In this document: piece by piece, positions 62,777-64,000 of the stretch
How positions within the stretch are numbered: position 1 is the first letter of the stretch
Layout: every line of letters begins with the position of its first letter
Assembly: GCF_030818015.1 (NCBI RefSeq)
Contig: NZ_JAUSZX010000001.1
Location: 310,001-374,000 of the forward strand
Origin: Arthrobacter globiformis
GTDB lineage: Bacteria > Actinomycetota > Actinomycetes > Actinomycetales > Micrococcaceae
Direction: 5' to 3'
DNA length: 64,000 nt
The notes under the pieces: generated by a model
Told to the model about the DNA's origin: nothing
Database searches by the model: none
The model's input: only the letters and a program-made list of their open reading frames with translations
Program-made: the position numbers and the translations under genes

Positions 62777-63271
62777 CTAGGCTGTGGCTTCGTCATCCAT
62801 GTCGGGGTCGGTCTGGAGGGTGTGGTCCGTCTGGGCGGCTTCGATGAGCTGGGTCATGGCCACGTGGATGTCCTCCGCCTGGGCGCGGGTGAGGCCGAGC
62901 TTGGCCAGCATGGTGCCGGGCACGCCCAACGCCTTGTCGCGGAGCGCGGTGCCTTCGGGGGTCAGCCCGACCGCAAGGGAGCGTTCATCCCCGGGAACGC
63001 GGCGGCGGGTGACATATCCCAAGGCTTCGAGCCGCTTGAGAAGAGGGGACAGGGTGGCCGGAACCAGGAGGAGGGCGTCGCTGATTTCCTTGACGGAACG
63101 CGGGCTCTTCTCCCACAGCGCCAGCATCACCAGGTACTGCGGATGGGTCAGGTTCAGCTCCTGCAGCACGGGCCGGTAAGCGCTGATGACGGTGCGCGAG
63201 GCGACAGCCAGAGCGAAGCAGAGCTGCCGCTCGAGCAGGAGGTCTTCGTCGCTCCCTGAAGGGGAAGTCAT
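62777..63271 (-). CDS. MarR family regulator, OhrR-like
   Basis: 164 residues. RQLCFALAVASRTVISAYRP and LTHPQYLVMLALWE match the OhrR branch, with the peroxide-reactive Cys at residue 18; winged HTH SVKEISDALLLVPATLSPLLKRLE. It normally represses an organic hydroperoxide reductase (ohr), which is not adjacent here. Faces the aminotransferase gene tail to tail, with 105 bp between the stops. Confidence 0.85.
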   Translation of the reverse strand: MTSPSGSDEDLLLERQLCFALAVASRTVISAYRPVLQELNLTHPQYLVMLALWEKSPRSVKEISDALLLVPATLSPLLKRLEALGYVTRRRVPGDERSLAVGLTPEGTALRDKALGVPGTMLAKLGLTRAQAEDIHVAMTQLIEAAQTDHTLQTDPDMDDEATA

Positions 63272-63339
63272 GAGGCCATGATATCGAAGTGGCAGTTGGA
63301 GGCAGCTGACCGGCGCCCGGAACTCCTACGCGATTCCAG

Positions 63340-64000
63340 TTACGGGAACATGGCGAGGAAGAGGAACGCGGCGAACAGAACCAGGTGGATGGCCCCCTGC
63401 AGGCGGGTGGCACGGCCGGGCACCACCGTGAGTGTTCCCACTATGACGCTCAGCAGGAACAGGACTATCTGCGTGCCGCCGAGCCCCAGCGTCAACGGTC
63501 CCTGCAGCCAGATGCTGGCCACCGCAATGGCGGGAATCGTCAGGCCGATGCTGGCAATGGCCGAACCGTAGGCCAGGCCGCGACGACGTGAAGGTCGGCA
63601 GGACCAGCGTCAGCGTAGCCAGCGTGAGAACCACGGCCAGGGCGGCACCGGATCCCTCCGGGTTGAACCGCGGGAAGCCATACCGGGGGGCGCCCACCAG
63701 CAGTGCAATCCCCACGATGCCGTTGACCGTGATCATGACGGCGGCAAAAACGGTGTCCCGTGCCAGCGAGTGGCTTCCTTCGCCGCCGGAAGCGATCAGC
63801 GTGACGATCAGGGCCACCTCGATAACGGTGACCGCGACGGCCAGCACGAGCGACCCTAAGGGCTCGCCGACGCGCTGGGCCACCACTTCGGCATGGTGCA
63901 CCGCCGCCAGAACGGCACCCACCAGAACCACTGCGATGACGGTAGTCAGCACCGGACCGGGGGAGACTCCCCAGGTCACGGCCAGCACGATCAGACCGAC
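63340..64000 (-). pseudogene. Deleted, frameshifted chaA-like cation/proton antiporter, runs off the right edge
   Basis: Reading leftward from the edge: helices with HHAEVVAQRVGEPLGSLVLA, VTVIEVALIVTLIASGGEG and ARDTVFAAVMITVNGIVG typical of Ca2+/H+ antiporters of the ChaA family, to LVLPTFTSSRPG at about 63590. In intact relatives about 100 residues follow before the second repeat; here the sequence jumps at once, in another frame, to AYGSAIASIGLTIPAIAVAS and ends TVVPGRATRLQGAIHLVLF, AMFP. So a deletion of roughly 300 bp has joined the two halves out of frame. Confidence 0.72.

Overview
The window is GC-rich, has dense operons with frequent 4-bp ATGA/GTGA start-stop overlaps, and carries an actinobacterial gene set (opcA behind zwf, GAF-ANTAR, DUF222-HNH, DUF3618 and DUF2382 stress proteins). 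It looks like chromosomal DNA of an Arthrobacter/Pseudarthrobacter-type Micrococcaceae soil bacterium. This is inferred from gene content; no rRNA or other marker gene is present. No tRNA, rRNA, CRISPR array, IS element or phage module was seen.

Region 1-5495 is a sugar-acid locus: an MFS transporter start and a GntR regulator face away from each other, followed by an enolase-superfamily dehydratase, a 2,5-dioxovalerate-type aldehyde dehydrogenase and an FAH-fold dehydratase. Together they form a non-phosphorylative (Weimberg-like) route to 2-oxoglutarate. Region 5532-9954 is a mixed set (P450, small proteins, SRPBCC, VOC, PHP). Region 10073-24691 is a second catabolic block: an MFS transporter and SDR, a single-polypeptide fusion of a four-carbon acid sugar kinase with a PdxA-like dehydrogenase, and a divergent operon with a family-5 ABC importer, aldo/keto reductase, HpcH/HpaI aldolase, sialidase-fold protein, SDR and DeoR regulator. 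Region 24772-34304 holds DUF3846, GAF-ANTAR, a bifunctional PBP, a cell-envelope/stress gene set, a histidine phosphatase and a long-type GAPDH.

Region 34697-44999 is a ribulose-monophosphate (formaldehyde assimilation) cluster: 6-phospho-3-hexuloisomerase, 3-hexulose-6-phosphate synthase, zwf, opcA, transketolase, transaldolase and ribulose-phosphate epimerase, then a wrecked rpiB/fba remnant. Two features stand out. The same ~145-nt leader, including ribosome site, GTG start and first eight codons, sits in front of both hexuloisomerase and transketolase, with a palindrome whose two arms have changed in concert. Between the two gene groups lies a LuxR-type regulator that appears to be built from a histidine kinase that lost its phospho-acceptor histidine.

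Region 45000-57525 is a trans-4-hydroxy-L-proline catabolic operon read leftward (ABC importer, flavin dehydrogenase, deaminase, epimerase, aldehyde dehydrogenase, two frameshifted SDR genes). Its GntR regulator lies 3.6 kb upstream, and the same operator-like sequence precedes both. A DUF222-HNH gene with 15-bp tandem repeats lies between them. Region 57650-64000 holds mmsA, a PucR regulator and a class III aminotransferase (probably beta-alanine or a related omega-amino acid), an OhrR-like regulator and a deleted chaA-like antiporter running off the right edge.
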